Shown here piece by piece: positions 8,201 through 15,920 of a stretch of DNA of 51,343 nucleotides. The stretch spans positions 1-51,343 of the forward strand of contig JAEEMK010000098.1 of assembly GCA_016283175.1 (NCBI GenBank). Reading direction: 5' to 3'. The notes below the pieces were generated by a model. That model saw only the letters and a program-made list of their open reading frames with translations, had not been told where the DNA came from and made no database searches. Position 1 is the first letter of the stretch. The number at the start of each line of letters is the position of its first letter. The position numbers and the translations under genes were made by a program. This stretch comes from Bacteroidales bacterium (GTDB lineage Bacteria > Bacteroidota > Bacteroidia > Bacteroidales > P3).

Positions 8201-9467
8201 GTTTAATGTTGCCTAGAATGGTGTAGACGTATTGTCTGCCAGGTTCGAGTCCGTTGAGGGTTACGGAAGGGGTTGTTGTGCTGAGTTCGGTCCATTGTCC
8301 TTCTTCTTTGCAGTAGCGGAAAGTCCAGGCCGTTGCCGGCGAAGCGTCGGTCCAGCTGATGGTGGCGCTTGATGCCGTTATGGCCGAGACGGTGGGCACG
8401 AGATAGGAGCTGTTTTCGGGCAGGATGTCGTAGTGGAATCGTGAGCGTCCGCTGATGTTGGTTCTGACAAATCCCTTTGGGAACCATTCGTAAAGGGTGC
8501 GTTCCGTTGTGCGATCCCAATGGTAGTAATAATTGCCCCATCTGTTGTTGTCGGGTCGTAGACGTTCGGTGCTTACCTCGCCGTTGAGCGTTCTGAAACG
8601 TTGCTGTAGATAGATGCCGTGTCCGTCGTTGAGGTAGTATTCCGCAGAGCTGTAGGGGAGGTCGATGGAGGCTGTGTCGCCTGTAGGTCCGATGATGGAG
8701 TAGCATTTGTCTGGAGGTATAGTATCGACGTGCCAGTTGTTTGGGTGCATAAGAAGAAGCGTGGAGTCGCTTCGAGTGGCGAACCATCCGTATTCCCTGT
8801 GAGGACAGGCGACGATGTTGTTTACGATATAATAACGATAGTAGCGGTCGGGTTGCAGGTTGTTGAGCACGACCCAGTTGTTGTTGACGGTCAGGGAGGC
8901 GATGGAGTCGTCGTCGCAGCTGTAGAAAACCGTCCATTGAGAAGCGTCGTTGTTGTTGTCGTCCCATTGGAGTCGAACGCTGGTGGTGCTCAGCTGCGAG
9001 TATGTCAGGTTGTAGACGGTAGGCACCTGAACGATTTTGAGTTGAAATCCGTCGAAGGTGTTGTAGGCATTGGAGTGGAAATGCACCATAGCGCGGTTGT
9101 TCCACATACCCATTTCGCGAGTGCCGATGCCGCCCAATTGGTCGTAGCCGTACCAGTCGACGGTGTCGTAGTAGACGCGAACCCAGTCCTTGCCGTCGTC
9201 GTTGTGGCCGAGTTCGAATTCAGCCTCGATGTAGAAATACTGTTCGCCGACGATGAGTAGCCAGGAGTCCTCGTTGTTTTCGTATTTGCCTGTGCCGCCT
9301 GGGTCGAGGATTGTGTAGCATCCTGTTGGGGAGATGTAGAGAGTGTCGACACCTTGGTGAGGCATAGTGACCACATTTTGAGCGACGGCGCCATTGCCTA
9401 TCGAGAGGTAGAAGAGGCAAAGCATTGCCGTGCAAAGATATTTTAGTTTGATAGTAGTTATATTCAT
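2256..9467 (-). CDS. Giant secreted CUB-like/FN3/PKD surface protein with T9SS (CHU_C) C-terminal domain
   Basis: 2,403 aa. A signal peptide (1-30, ending AVAQ) is followed by seven similar modules starting near residues 33, 240, 442, 646, 867, 1090 and 1282. Each has a CUB-like beta-sandwich (typical lines: TLYISPTGCYTILDPGG, VLMPYRDIDT) and then an FN3-like domain with the signature W-x-D-x-(N/S)-x-A-T-Q-W. A unique ~220-residue module (about 1480-1700, starting CVDFGD) has a close counterpart in the neighbouring peptidase. A PKD domain (WDFGDGT, about 1800), four to five CDSV repeats (about 1850-2080), a second PKD-like domain (WQFGDG) and the CHU_C sorting domain (about 2310-2403: VVTPNGDGINDFW, RIYNRWGRLVY, ending EVIRK) follow. 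The domain set implies export by T9SS and a role in surface adhesion or carbohydrate/protein binding; no enzyme domain is seen. It lies 16 bases after the peptidase gene, so the two are likely one operon. Confidence 0.85.
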   Translation of the reverse strand: MNITTIKLKYLCTAMLCLFYLSIGNGAVAQNVVTMPHQGVDTLYISPTGCYTILDPGGTGKYENNEDSWLLIVGEQYFYIEAEFELGHNDDGKDWVRVYYDTVDWYGYDQLGGIGTREMGMWNNRAMVHFHSNAYNTFDGFQLKIVQVPTVYNLTYSQLSTTSVRLQWDDNNNDASQWTVFYSCDDDSIASLTVNNNWVVLNNLQPDRYYRYYIVNNIVACPHREYGWFATRSDSTLLLMHPNNWHVDTIPPDKCYSIIGPTGDTASIDLPYSSAEYYLNDGHGIYLQQRFRTLNGEVSTERLRPDNNRWGNYYYHWDRTTERTLYEWFPKGFVRTNISGRSRFHYDILPENSSYLVPTVSAITASSATISWTDASPATAWTFRYCKEEGQWTELSTTTPSVTLNGLEPGRQYVYTILGNIKRNDCDVAARHGFTTSGNSDTIIMPYRGNASVTLQPRMCYTILDAGKNGGYFNTDFSRLVLRTANHKGFRIEGRCMLSDEDRIFVFNGERQVEFSQSNYDIQVTSVGDSIVIMFQTNVTGTSTGFAINVLQVDDSISNLHTVSTGTTAATIAWNDNSDATQWTVTYGLSEDAMQSITVNTKQATLSALQPGSQYVYQIIGNISGYPCSFSERKGFITQGLPDGNVLMPYRDIDTLILSPYTCYKIWDAGGKNHNYFNNDTSVLVILSNDGSDFTIDGQWLMGGNEALFNEQSYDNQDYVQMQIYADQTDYWWSYDAWHNRFANNDRIRLTSSNGYLRIRFISNSHNVRPGFCLTVDRSQGEVSDVKLTRVTTNSATVNWNDNSGSSMWSVSYGPVGGMMTTTMATQRNFTMNNLIPNTDYQVSIYTGSTSLCEAPATFFTTLPSNSIVMTPHGDDTVYITPGQCYFVYDPGGSGDYLPSDTSRLVLRSTTGEGFYYSASANVGNSDYSDQLYVSPSGWGRISFWWGWEQWVNAGDDLTIEITTNEALQDKGFWMIIRFPSRVYNPDTLNMTDSTVTITWLDTTSATQWNFSYGTHIDSMTTVTVSTKQYTMTGLERNRQYFYSIYNTVENPECVLENIYGVIMPCDAGVFVDPYRNHFLNYAGRYSLYYQNSITLTPDQCYHFLSEGGLGNIFHNSDNYFDIHTVNNQGITIEGYYDLGSSSLWISTSQSGSWYSNTGYLKLYAPDGNVNFQQRAGTSQTDFAPGFDFEVTFNYKIYNVRTQNVTCTSAKLLWDDSTSATQWTLAYGPTEKELDTLVLNTKSVNLTGLLPDHQYVCYLTSNDNTLSCLKPVKYCFITTCDTTIFVAPYNKDTVRILDINECYTILDGGSQKDYLYNDRHQIYLQSSNGNAMTLRGNVDFGENDYIYLWDDITGEWLGSYGRQDNVVIHVPSGRLHMEYNSAGDTVTGSGMELHVTFHSVSNIKVDLKTDTTCRLTWNDNSGATQWICYYGRERNQMDSVVTTQPMAHLSNLVYGKRYYVFITNNSVACIDTTWFEFCAGGDKCVDFGDIYSCFATGYYGRFNNPDENKGLVDYGPDDINSRHTVIDDTLATDPRTGGQLRCVKPGYYESVRLGNWDIGGEAESIVYEYDVDTTKSEILLLRYAAVLENPNHSPSMQPRFRISLLDENNNEIDPDCYAADFVSSDALGWNSFRYDTCDVLWKDWTSIGIDLAPLHGRRINMKLTTYDCNEMGHFGYAYFILECNQKEVHPSECGIVHSNTFTAPEGFRYEWYNIDSSNVILSTARTFSSAQNGIYKCRAHFLGSTGSNCYFEKTAVVGDIFPFANYEYEIIDTNGCDVVVQFYNRSCVSLDAEGTQQTSMECDGFVWDFGDGTVSYDKHPIHQFPSREFNISLTASLANGSCTDDTVQTILMRSPCIAYDTLYPEICGGDTFAIRDTVLTTQGMHTVRTEYSPDSIVTTFVFLTVHPTLDTNLLGGICDGNAYTFYGFNDSIEGDYIHAFTSIYGCDSIYRLHLQVASSYDTNVDRYGCTSGGFHYRDTVFWTSTVYTDSLLSIYSCDSVVTMNIVINSSFFNEHRDTLCIGDTFLFAGNYYVSSGTYVDSNTSVSGCDSVEVQHLVFHPRYLNASTEYICLNQTYRYRGQEYTPQLIVDSLLSVNACDSVVHIEVIYYDTTFRADGILSLDTINWTRSDSSLYGCQPLTLYTRDSSVSQASVIWQFGDGASSTDANAVHIYEDSGIYSVLHIAISPDGCRDTATFISAVQVMPLPAVDFTWEPTLPSNVEPGTDFINLTQPDDERNAYLWYFFPQSADNSNPADSSLEINPHYAWPEDDNQVGGHDVMLIADRYFITLRGDTLICTDTNTQAVNVVNIYLQFPNVVTPNGDGINDFWQVVNLVEFNLYPVNRLRIYNRWGRLVYKRDNITSHDDDWNPNDCDCPDGTYFFRFDAQGEFGFIQHNGPIEVIRK

Positions 9468-9483
9468 ATAATGTATGTTTTTA

Positions 9484-12400
9484 TTATCTAATCAATAAAA
9501 CGGAGCCTTTGCGCACCTGTTGCGTTTTTGGGGCGTCGCTGGTATAGAAGCGTGCAAGCCAGACGTAGGCACCCTGTGGGCAGGGTTGTCCGCGGTAGGT
9601 GCCGTCCCAGAAGCCGTCGTTGCCCTTGAAGGAACAGATCATTTCGCCCCATCGGTTGTAGATGAACACTTCCAAATCAATCAGGTTGCTGCCGACAATC
9701 TGGAATCTGTTGTTGCTTGGATGCGAGGGGTCGTTGTTGCCCATTTCGTCGGGTGTGAAAATATTAGGAGCGTAGAAGGTGCTGTTGAGGAAGAAGATGG
9801 TGCCTGTTGTCGAATCGATGCATCCGTCGGAGGAAGCGGCGACGAGGAGGACTTCGACGGAATCGAGAGGAATGGGGTAGGAGTAGGTCCACACCGCCCT
9901 GTTGTCGACAACGTCGGGGAGGTACCAAGTCCTTGTGACATTGCCGTTGCTGATGTCCTTCAGGACGATATTGTTGTAGTTTTCCATATTGACTTTCGTG
10001 GGGCTGATTTCCATCGCCGCTTTGGGTCGGCTGTTCAACCCCAGATGGATATGTGCCATACTGTCGGCGCCGTGTGTGGTGAAAAGGTGAGCGGTGAAGC
10101 TGCCTGTGTCGTAGGATGTGATGCCGTTCCATTGCAGGGGCAGGAACTCGGGACAGAGCATAGTGTCGACGCTGCTTGTCCGGTTGTGCCACACCGTCAG
10201 CGAGAAATCGACGATGCTGTCGCATCCGAGGTGGTTGAGGAGGTGGACGCTGCAGGAGAAGTGGCTGCTACGTTGGTTGAGGGTGTCGAGCGAAGCCTGC
10301 GTAAAGACTGTGTCGATGAAAGAGTAGGGCAGAGAGTTCTGCACTATGGTGTCGGAGACAGACGCGTAGCTGTCGGGGTGGACGGTAAGCACGATGGTGT
10401 GCCACCAGAGGCCGTCGTGATAGTCGTAGACACCGGGAGCGGTCAGCTGCATATCGAAGAAGGTATGCGTGTCGCCTTCGCAGATGGTGGCGAAAACGGT
10501 GTCGGGCGTGGGGCATACGGGTCCGACGATGATGGTGTCGGCAAGGGTGTCGATGCAGGCGCCGCTGTTAAGCCAGCAGTATAGTGTTACGATGTGTTCG
10601 CCGTGTGTGAAGAGGTGTGAGGGGTCGGTGTCGGAGGAGGAGGAGCCGTCGCCGAAGTCCCAGACAACATCGGAGATAGTCTCGCCGTTGGGCAGTTGGT
10701 GGTCGGGGTCGGTTGTGACGCGGCTGAGGTTGGTGAAGTTGATGCGCTGAAGGCAGTTGTCGGTGGTATCGGCGAACACATAGCTGAACCTGCTGTGAGG
10801 GAAACGGTAGCCGGCCTGACACCTCATCTCGAACGAGCAGGAGTTCGATGTGCTGCCTACGGGCGAGAGGAGACATCGGTAGTCGCCTGCGGTGTCGACA
10901 GTCAGCGTGGAGGTTGTCGAAAGAGTTGCCGTGGGGTTGGAGCTTTCGAACCACCGGTAGGCGAAGCCTTCGGGGACGTGGAAGGTGTTGTGCAGGGAGC
11001 TGCCGCACATCTCGGCGGTAATCTCCTTGTTGGCGCAACGGAGCACATAGTATGCGTATCCGAAATGGTTGCCCTGGTTGCAGTCGTAGGTTGTGAGTTC
11101 CACTTTGATGCGTTGTCCGTGGAGAGGGGCGAGATCGACGCCGATGGTAGTCCAATCCTTCCAAAGGACGTGGTTGTAGACGTTCCATCCGAGTGCTGTG
11201 TCGGATACGAAGTCGAAGAGGTAGCAGTTGTCGTCGATAGGCACATCGAATTCATCGACGATGTGCAACGTGAAGCGCGGCTGCTCGTCGGGTGTGTGGT
11301 CGGGGTTCTCGAGTACGGCTGCGTATTTGAGTATGAGGAGGTCGAAAACGGTTGTGTCGACGTCGTAGAGGTAGCTTATCGACTCCGATTCGGCGCCACC
11401 GAGCCAGTTGCCGAGCCTGACGGATGCTGTCTCGCCCGGCGGTATGCGCATCAGGGCGCCGCCCGTCCGCGGGTCGGGTTCGTTGATGTGGTTGACTGTG
11501 TGGCGCGATGTGGCGTTGCTGGGACCGTTGTCGACGCACCCCAGCCAGATGTGCGGATTGTCGTATGTGCCAGTCCAAGGCTGTACGAGGCAGGTGGTAA
11601 GGTCGGCAAAGTTGACGCATTGTCCGGGAACGCTTTCGCAGGGGGTTGTTATTGTCCAATGCTGCTGGCATTCCATTGTGTCGGTCTGTCCGGTGTTGTT
11701 GTAGATGACGATGTCGTACTGGTGTCCGCGTTGGAGGCCGTCGATGTGGACGTAGGGTGTGTCGCAGGGGTAGTCGATCGTTGTGTTGTTGCGGAAAAGG
11801 CGCAGGGTCCAATGTGTGCCGCCACCAAAGTCCTCCCAGCCGACATCGAGGCTGGTGTTGCTCTCGTTGTAGGTCGTTACGTTGCGGATGTCCATACTGT
11901 CCCAGAGACACAGGAGTGTTTCGAACTGTTGAACAGGCATCAGGAAGCAGATGGAGGCGGAGTCGGTGGAGACGGTGTTGTTGTAGATGCGGTAATAGTA
12001 GGTGGTGCCGTTGTCGAGTCCTGTCAGGCGGATGCAGTTGGTGTCGGTTTCGGCGAGCAGATCGAGGCTGTCGCGGTTTATGCCGTATCGCACCTTCCAA
12101 TGCATCGGGTCACCGTCGGAAGTGCTGAGGTCGTTCCATCGAATGGTGACAGAATGGTTGAGTACCTGCACGAGTTCGACATCGGTGATGGAGCTTCCTG
12201 GGCAGTCGGAGTTGCCCATACCCATAGCGAGGCGCGAGAGGCACTCGTTGCCTGTATCGGCTGCGCCTGCGTTGTTGTAGATGCGGAAATAGTATTGGTT
12301 GTTTTCCAGATCGAGGTTGGTGAAAACGGCTCTTTGTTCGGTAACTTCGCGGTATTGGTCGAGATGGCGGTAGTCGGTTCCCCATTTGATGCGCCATTGG

Positions 12401-14355
12401 TCGGCGCTGCTGGTGTCGATCCAGCTCAGAGTGATGGTGTTGGTTCCGGAGACGACGCTGACGATGTTGCGGACTTCGGCCTCGAAGGTGTCGCAGGCGT
12501 AGACGTGAATGGCGAAGCCGTCGCGCGGAGTGTAGGTGTCGGAATGGAACGAGAGAAAGGCGTGACCGGAATAGCAGACGATGCGCTGGTTGGAATCGGT
12601 GCCGCTGTAGTTGGTGAGCTGTACGTTCTCGCCGTCGCTGTCGTAGATGCGGAGCCAGTCGGAGCCCTGCTGGATGTCGTAGTCGACGTTGACGATGAGA
12701 TAGGACCGTTGAGACGAGACGAGATGGTGTCGAGCGTTGCAATTGGTGGGGTAGGGTCCTGTTCCGCCTGGGTCGAGGATGGTGTAGTGCACGCCGGGAT
12801 AGATGGTGTCGACCTGAATGTCGCCGCTGGTGAGCTGCTGCATCGTTATGGTATCGTCGTCGGGCAGAATCTGGTCTTCGCCGTGATAGCCGTACTGGAT
12901 GATGGGGATATTGATGGAGTCGGTGCCCTGTTTCACGATGACGTTGCCCGAGCGGTTCTCGCCTGTCTGGTTGCTGTCGACGTGGATGGCTATTGTCGCC
13001 GATGCTCCTGCGCCGGTACCGGAGGCGGGATTGACGGTGATCCATTGGCGGTTTGTGTAGGCAATCCACGATGCGCTGTTCAGATTGTTGGTGAAAATGG
13101 TTATTGTGTCGTCCGAACCGTTCTCATCGACGTTGAGGAAATTCTTGTTGCCGTAGAGCACTCCGTCGGGTTGGATGCCCACAATGGCCTGACATCCTGC
13201 CGAATACATAGGCAGAGGGCTGAGCGTGAAATAGCCGTCGCCAAAGCCGCCCCACCCCCAGTTGACGTGGACGCGGTCGAAAGCGTCGTAGCCGTCGACC
13301 ACAAAGGCGTGTCCTCCGCTGCTTTGGTAGCCGGCAAAGATTATGGGCCGTCCGGCATAGAGATGGCTTTCGATGCTGTCGAGCCATTGCTCGGAGGTCA
13401 TATCGTCCTCGTAGATGCAATGGAGCGATGGTCGGAAGCGGAAGTAGTCGCGCAACGCGTTTTCGGCTGAGGGGAATGATGGGTCGTTGTAGGCGGAGAC
13501 ATACGAGGAGCTGCCGTCGACACCGTAGCCCATTTCGACGGCCACACCGCAATGGTAGACCAGCTGTGCTTCGGCCCTTATTTCGGCGGCGCTGCTGTTG
13601 CCGTCGAGGGTATATGGCATATTGGCCCAGTCGTAGGCGGTGTTGCCGAAATTGGCACTCTGCAATCCGTAGAGCGGATGGGTGTAGCTGTGCGAACCGT
13701 AACCCGTCAGGGGTCGCTTCCAATAGGCCATCACCTGCCCCATAGCGGTGGCCACGCATCCGGTGACGACACGGTGTCCGGCGTTAGCATCGAAGGGGCA
13801 GGAATCGTTGTAGAGCGGCGACTGGTTCCATCGTGTCATCATCAGCGCGGGAATGCCACCGCCGGGGGCCATCGAAGGCGGCGTTCCGTCGCCGACTTCA
13901 AGCTGGAACCATTCGTCGGCAATTGTTGTCCGAACACCGTTGTCCGCATACCGTTGTCCATTTCGGGCACTTTGTTCGGCCACAACGGCCATATGCTCGC
14001 ATCCAATCAGCCACGCCCGCATATTGTCGCCTATAGTTGAAAGCGAATGCTCGAAACTGTAGCCGACAATGGGGTGCATCCGGTCGCTGCCTGCAACGAT
14101 GACAAAGCCGCCGTCGTTGGGCAGGTTGAAAATGTGCAACTTGTTGAATCCGAATTGAGAGGAGACGTACTCGAGCTTCGAGGGGTCGCCGGCAAAGGCG
14201 TTGTTGCCCTCGATGACACAGAACCCATAAGCCACACGGCGGGCTCTGTCGGCGTCGCACGTTTCTCCACGTGCATTGCTGGTTGTCAGCAAAGAAATCA
14301 GCGCCATAATAAAGGCACCAACAACGAATACTATATGTTTCATTATGCCCATCAC
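9484..14355 (-). CDS. C10-family (streptopain-like) cysteine peptidase with BACON, CUB-like, FN3, PKD and T9SS domains
   Basis: 1,623 aa. A signal peptide is followed by a streptopain-type prodomain (about 30-150) and a peptidase C10 domain. The catalytic Cys is about residue 200 (VVTGCVATAMGQVMAYW), the His about 349 (GGHAFVVDGYD), with the NWGWGG segment at 365-370. This is the same order as in SpeB. After it come a BACON domain (about 405-490), a CUB-like domain (about 500-625), three FN3-like domains (to about 910), the ~220-aa module shared with the next gene (starting CVNFAD, about 915), a PKD domain (WDFGDGS, about 1235), CDS-type repeats and a CHU_C sorting domain (ending KGSVLLIR). 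Predicted to be a zymogen exported by T9SS that degrades proteins outside the cell. A second Met at residue 5 (base 14343) fits the signal peptide equally well and may be the real start. A consensus Bacteroidota promoter lies about 70 bases upstream. Confidence 0.9.
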   Translation of the reverse strand: MMGIMKHIVFVVGAFIMALISLLTTSNARGETCDADRARRVAYGFCVIEGNNAFAGDPSKLEYVSSQFGFNKLHIFNLPNDGGFVIVAGSDRMHPIVGYSFEHSLSTIGDNMRAWLIGCEHMAVVAEQSARNGQRYADNGVRTTIADEWFQLEVGDGTPPSMAPGGGIPALMMTRWNQSPLYNDSCPFDANAGHRVVTGCVATAMGQVMAYWKRPLTGYGSHSYTHPLYGLQSANFGNTAYDWANMPYTLDGNSSAAEIRAEAQLVYHCGVAVEMGYGVDGSSSYVSAYNDPSFPSAENALRDYFRFRPSLHCIYEDDMTSEQWLDSIESHLYAGRPIIFAGYQSSGGHAFVVDGYDAFDRVHVNWGWGGFGDGYFTLSPLPMYSAGCQAIVGIQPDGVLYGNKNFLNVDENGSDDTITIFTNNLNSASWIAYTNRQWITVNPASGTGAGASATIAIHVDSNQTGENRSGNVIVKQGTDSINIPIIQYGYHGEDQILPDDDTITMQQLTSGDIQVDTIYPGVHYTILDPGGTGPYPTNCNARHHLVSSQRSYLIVNVDYDIQQGSDWLRIYDSDGENVQLTNYSGTDSNQRIVCYSGHAFLSFHSDTYTPRDGFAIHVYACDTFEAEVRNIVSVVSGTNTITLSWIDTSSADQWRIKWGTDYRHLDQYREVTEQRAVFTNLDLENNQYYFRIYNNAGAADTGNECLSRLAMGMGNSDCPGSSITDVELVQVLNHSVTIRWNDLSTSDGDPMHWKVRYGINRDSLDLLAETDTNCIRLTGLDNGTTYYYRIYNNTVSTDSASICFLMPVQQFETLLCLWDSMDIRNVTTYNESNTSLDVGWEDFGGGTHWTLRLFRNNTTIDYPCDTPYVHIDGLQRGHQYDIVIYNNTGQTDTMECQQHWTITTPCESVPGQCVNFADLTTCLVQPWTGTYDNPHIWLGCVDNGPSNATSRHTVNHINEPDPRTGGALMRIPPGETASVRLGNWLGGAESESISYLYDVDTTVFDLLILKYAAVLENPDHTPDEQPRFTLHIVDEFDVPIDDNCYLFDFVSDTALGWNVYNHVLWKDWTTIGVDLAPLHGQRIKVELTTYDCNQGNHFGYAYYVLRCANKEITAEMCGSSLHNTFHVPEGFAYRWFESSNPTATLSTTSTLTVDTAGDYRCLLSPVGSTSNSCSFEMRCQAGYRFPHSRFSYVFADTTDNCLQRINFTNLSRVTTDPDHQLPNGETISDVVWDFGDGSSSSDTDPSHLFTHGEHIVTLYCWLNSGACIDTLADTIIVGPVCPTPDTVFATICEGDTHTFFDMQLTAPGVYDYHDGLWWHTIVLTVHPDSYASVSDTIVQNSLPYSFIDTVFTQASLDTLNQRSSHFSCSVHLLNHLGCDSIVDFSLTVWHNRTSSVDTMLCPEFLPLQWNGITSYDTGSFTAHLFTTHGADSMAHIHLGLNSRPKAAMEISPTKVNMENYNNIVLKDISNGNVTRTWYLPDVVDNRAVWTYSYPIPLDSVEVLLVAASSDGCIDSTTGTIFFLNSTFYAPNIFTPDEMGNNDPSHPSNNRFQIVGSNLIDLEVFIYNRWGEMICSFKGNDGFWDGTYRGQPCPQGAYVWLARFYTSDAPKTQQVRKGSVLLIR

Positions 14356-14426
14356 GAAACTATAATAGCGTCAAAACGCTGATTGTGCGTTAATTATTAG
14401 TTGATTATTGTAGATGATTACATTTT

Positions 14427-14457
14427 CAAAAATACAAAAAAAATATAATCTGACAAA
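14427..14457 (-). promoter_or_regulatory. Bacteroidota-type promoter of the C10 peptidase operon
   Basis: On the minus strand, TTTG (14454-14457), a 19-base spacer and TATTTTTG (14427-14434) match the -33 TTTG / -7 TAnnTTTG consensus used by the primary sigma factor of Bacteroidota. It would give a leader of about 65-80 bases. Confidence 0.7.
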
Positions 14458-14683
14458 ATTTGCCATTCATTTAGTTTTTTTTAACTTGCACAATGCAACC
14501 ACTTCTCATTCACGGCCTATATGAAAAAGCGGTTAGCTTCTTGAAAAAAGCAATGAGAAACCGTTGGAACCCGCATACAGCGAATTCCACGAATCGATTT
14601 GTTGTTTTTTTAACAGTTGTTTTACAGGCAAAAACAGACTCTGTTCTGCCTCCGATGTTGCTGCTCACTGCAGCATAGTGCCT
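14458..14683. other. Intergenic region between HD hydrolase and C10 peptidase
   Basis: Upstream of the peptidase promoter are about 225 AT-rich bases. A short plus-strand open frame (14493-14678) has no family resemblance. A weak CAGA-G-TCTG hairpin followed by TTTTT on the minus strand, inside this stretch, might terminate the HD gene. No repeat or RNA gene is seen. Confidence 0.4.
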
Positions 14684-15892
14684 CTACAAGCCCTTATAAT
14701 AGTAAAGGTAATATTTGGTCACTTGCTTTTCCAGAAAACTGTGGTCAAGTTGGTCGCTGACTTCGGCAATGGGCAGACACCGGCCGTCCTTGCACAGTAC
14801 TTTGATTTCGTGGTCGTTGAAGTCGTACGAACGGTTGTGGAGTTCGCCTGTGCCGACGAGGTATTGCGCCATATGGCAGGATGTGTCGTCGGTTTTGCGC
14901 CGCAGGGCGTCGACTTCATCGGCGGGGAAGGGGCTGCTGCTGAATCGAATCGAAAGCAGCTGGCGGTTCAGAAGTCCGTTGGCGAGTGTGGCGAGGACCG
15001 GGTCGCCATCAACGTTTTCCTTGAGGCAGAGGTAAAGGTCGCTGTCGTCGAGTGCTGCGAAACGGTCGGCAATGTCGCGTTGCCCCCTTATGTCGCTTTC
15101 GGACAGCGCTTTGTCGCGGTTGAGGAAAAAAGCAAGTCCCGTCTTTGTATGGAAGGTGTCCGCCAGGTTTGTGGCGCGGCGGAAGAAGTTGTGGAGCATC
15201 ATTTCGGCCGCAACAACGGTTTTGTGCATATATACCTGCCAGTACATCAAACGTCTGGAAATCAGGAATTGTTCGACGCTGTAGATGCCCTTTTCGTCGA
15301 CAACCAGTTCGTCGTCCTTGACATTGAGCATATAGATGATGCGGTCGGTGCCGACGATGCCTTCGCGAACACCGGTGAAATAGCTGTCGCGACTGAGGTA
15401 GTCGAGTCGGTCCATATCCAACTGGCTGGATACGAGCTGGTGGAGGAAATGTTTGGGGTATGTGTTCCTGAAAATGGAAATGGCTGTGTCGAGCGCGCCA
15501 TCGAATTGCTTGTTTATGTGCTCCATAAATATTTCGGTAAGTGTCTCGTGAGACACTTTGACAATGGTGCTCTCCAGAACGTGCGAACCTGGACCGTGTC
15601 CTATGTCGTGAAGCAGGATGGCGAGCTTCGCCCCAAGGCATTCGTTGTCGCTAATGTCGACACCTTTTGATTTCAACACCTCCAAGGCGCGGCACATAAG
15701 GTTGAGTGCTCCAAGACTGTGGCTGAAGCGTGTGTGGACAGCACCGGGATAGACAAGGTCGGCCATTCCCAATTGCTTGATGCGTCGCAGCCGTTGGAAA
15801 TAGGGGTGGTCGATGACTCTCAATATCAATGGGTCGTCGATGCGTAGAAAGCCGTCGTATACAGGATCGTTTATGATTTTATGCTTGGTCAT
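14684..15892 (-). CDS. HD-domain phosphohydrolase (COG1078, dNTPase/SAMHD1-like)
   Basis: 402 aa. The HD motif residues are visible: H58 (TRFSHSLGAL), H95-D96 (AILLHDIGHGP) and the distal Asp in SSQLDMDRLDYLSRDS (D159). The block YFQRLRRIKQLGM near the N-terminus and the RLDYLSRDS signature are typical of the COG1078 group related to deoxynucleotide triphosphohydrolases. The expected activity is metal-dependent hydrolysis of a nucleotide, perhaps dNTPs, but the substrate cannot be read from sequence. It is the last gene of the tight minus-strand unit that starts with sufB, 28 bases after the CoA-transferase. Length is normal for the family. Confidence 0.85.
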   Translation of the reverse strand: MTKHKIINDPVYDGFLRIDDPLILRVIDHPYFQRLRRIKQLGMADLVYPGAVHTRFSHSLGALNLMCRALEVLKSKGVDISDNECLGAKLAILLHDIGHGPGSHVLESTIVKVSHETLTEIFMEHINKQFDGALDTAISIFRNTYPKHFLHQLVSSQLDMDRLDYLSRDSYFTGVREGIVGTDRIIYMLNVKDDELVVDEKGIYSVEQFLISRRLMYWQVYMHKTVVAAEMMLHNFFRRATNLADTFHTKTGLAFFLNRDKALSESDIRGQRDIADRFAALDDSDLYLCLKENVDGDPVLATLANGLLNRQLLSIRFSSSPFPADEVDALRRKTDDTSCHMAQYLVGTGELHNRSYDFNDHEIKVLCKDGRCLPIAEVSDQLDHSFLEKQVTKYYLYYYKGL

Positions 15893-15920
15893 TTGATGTA
15901 TGTTTTATTTTCTCAACACG

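Noticed and set aside
10696..13470. 924-codon open frame on the plus strand
   Set aside because: It lies entirely opposite the C10 peptidase gene. Its translation is Val/Asp/Gly-rich with no domain, as expected for the antisense of a gene rich in GAC/AAC/GTC codons.
14493..14678. 61-aa plus-strand open frame
   Set aside because: No family match and no promoter of the TTTG/TAnnTTTG type in front.
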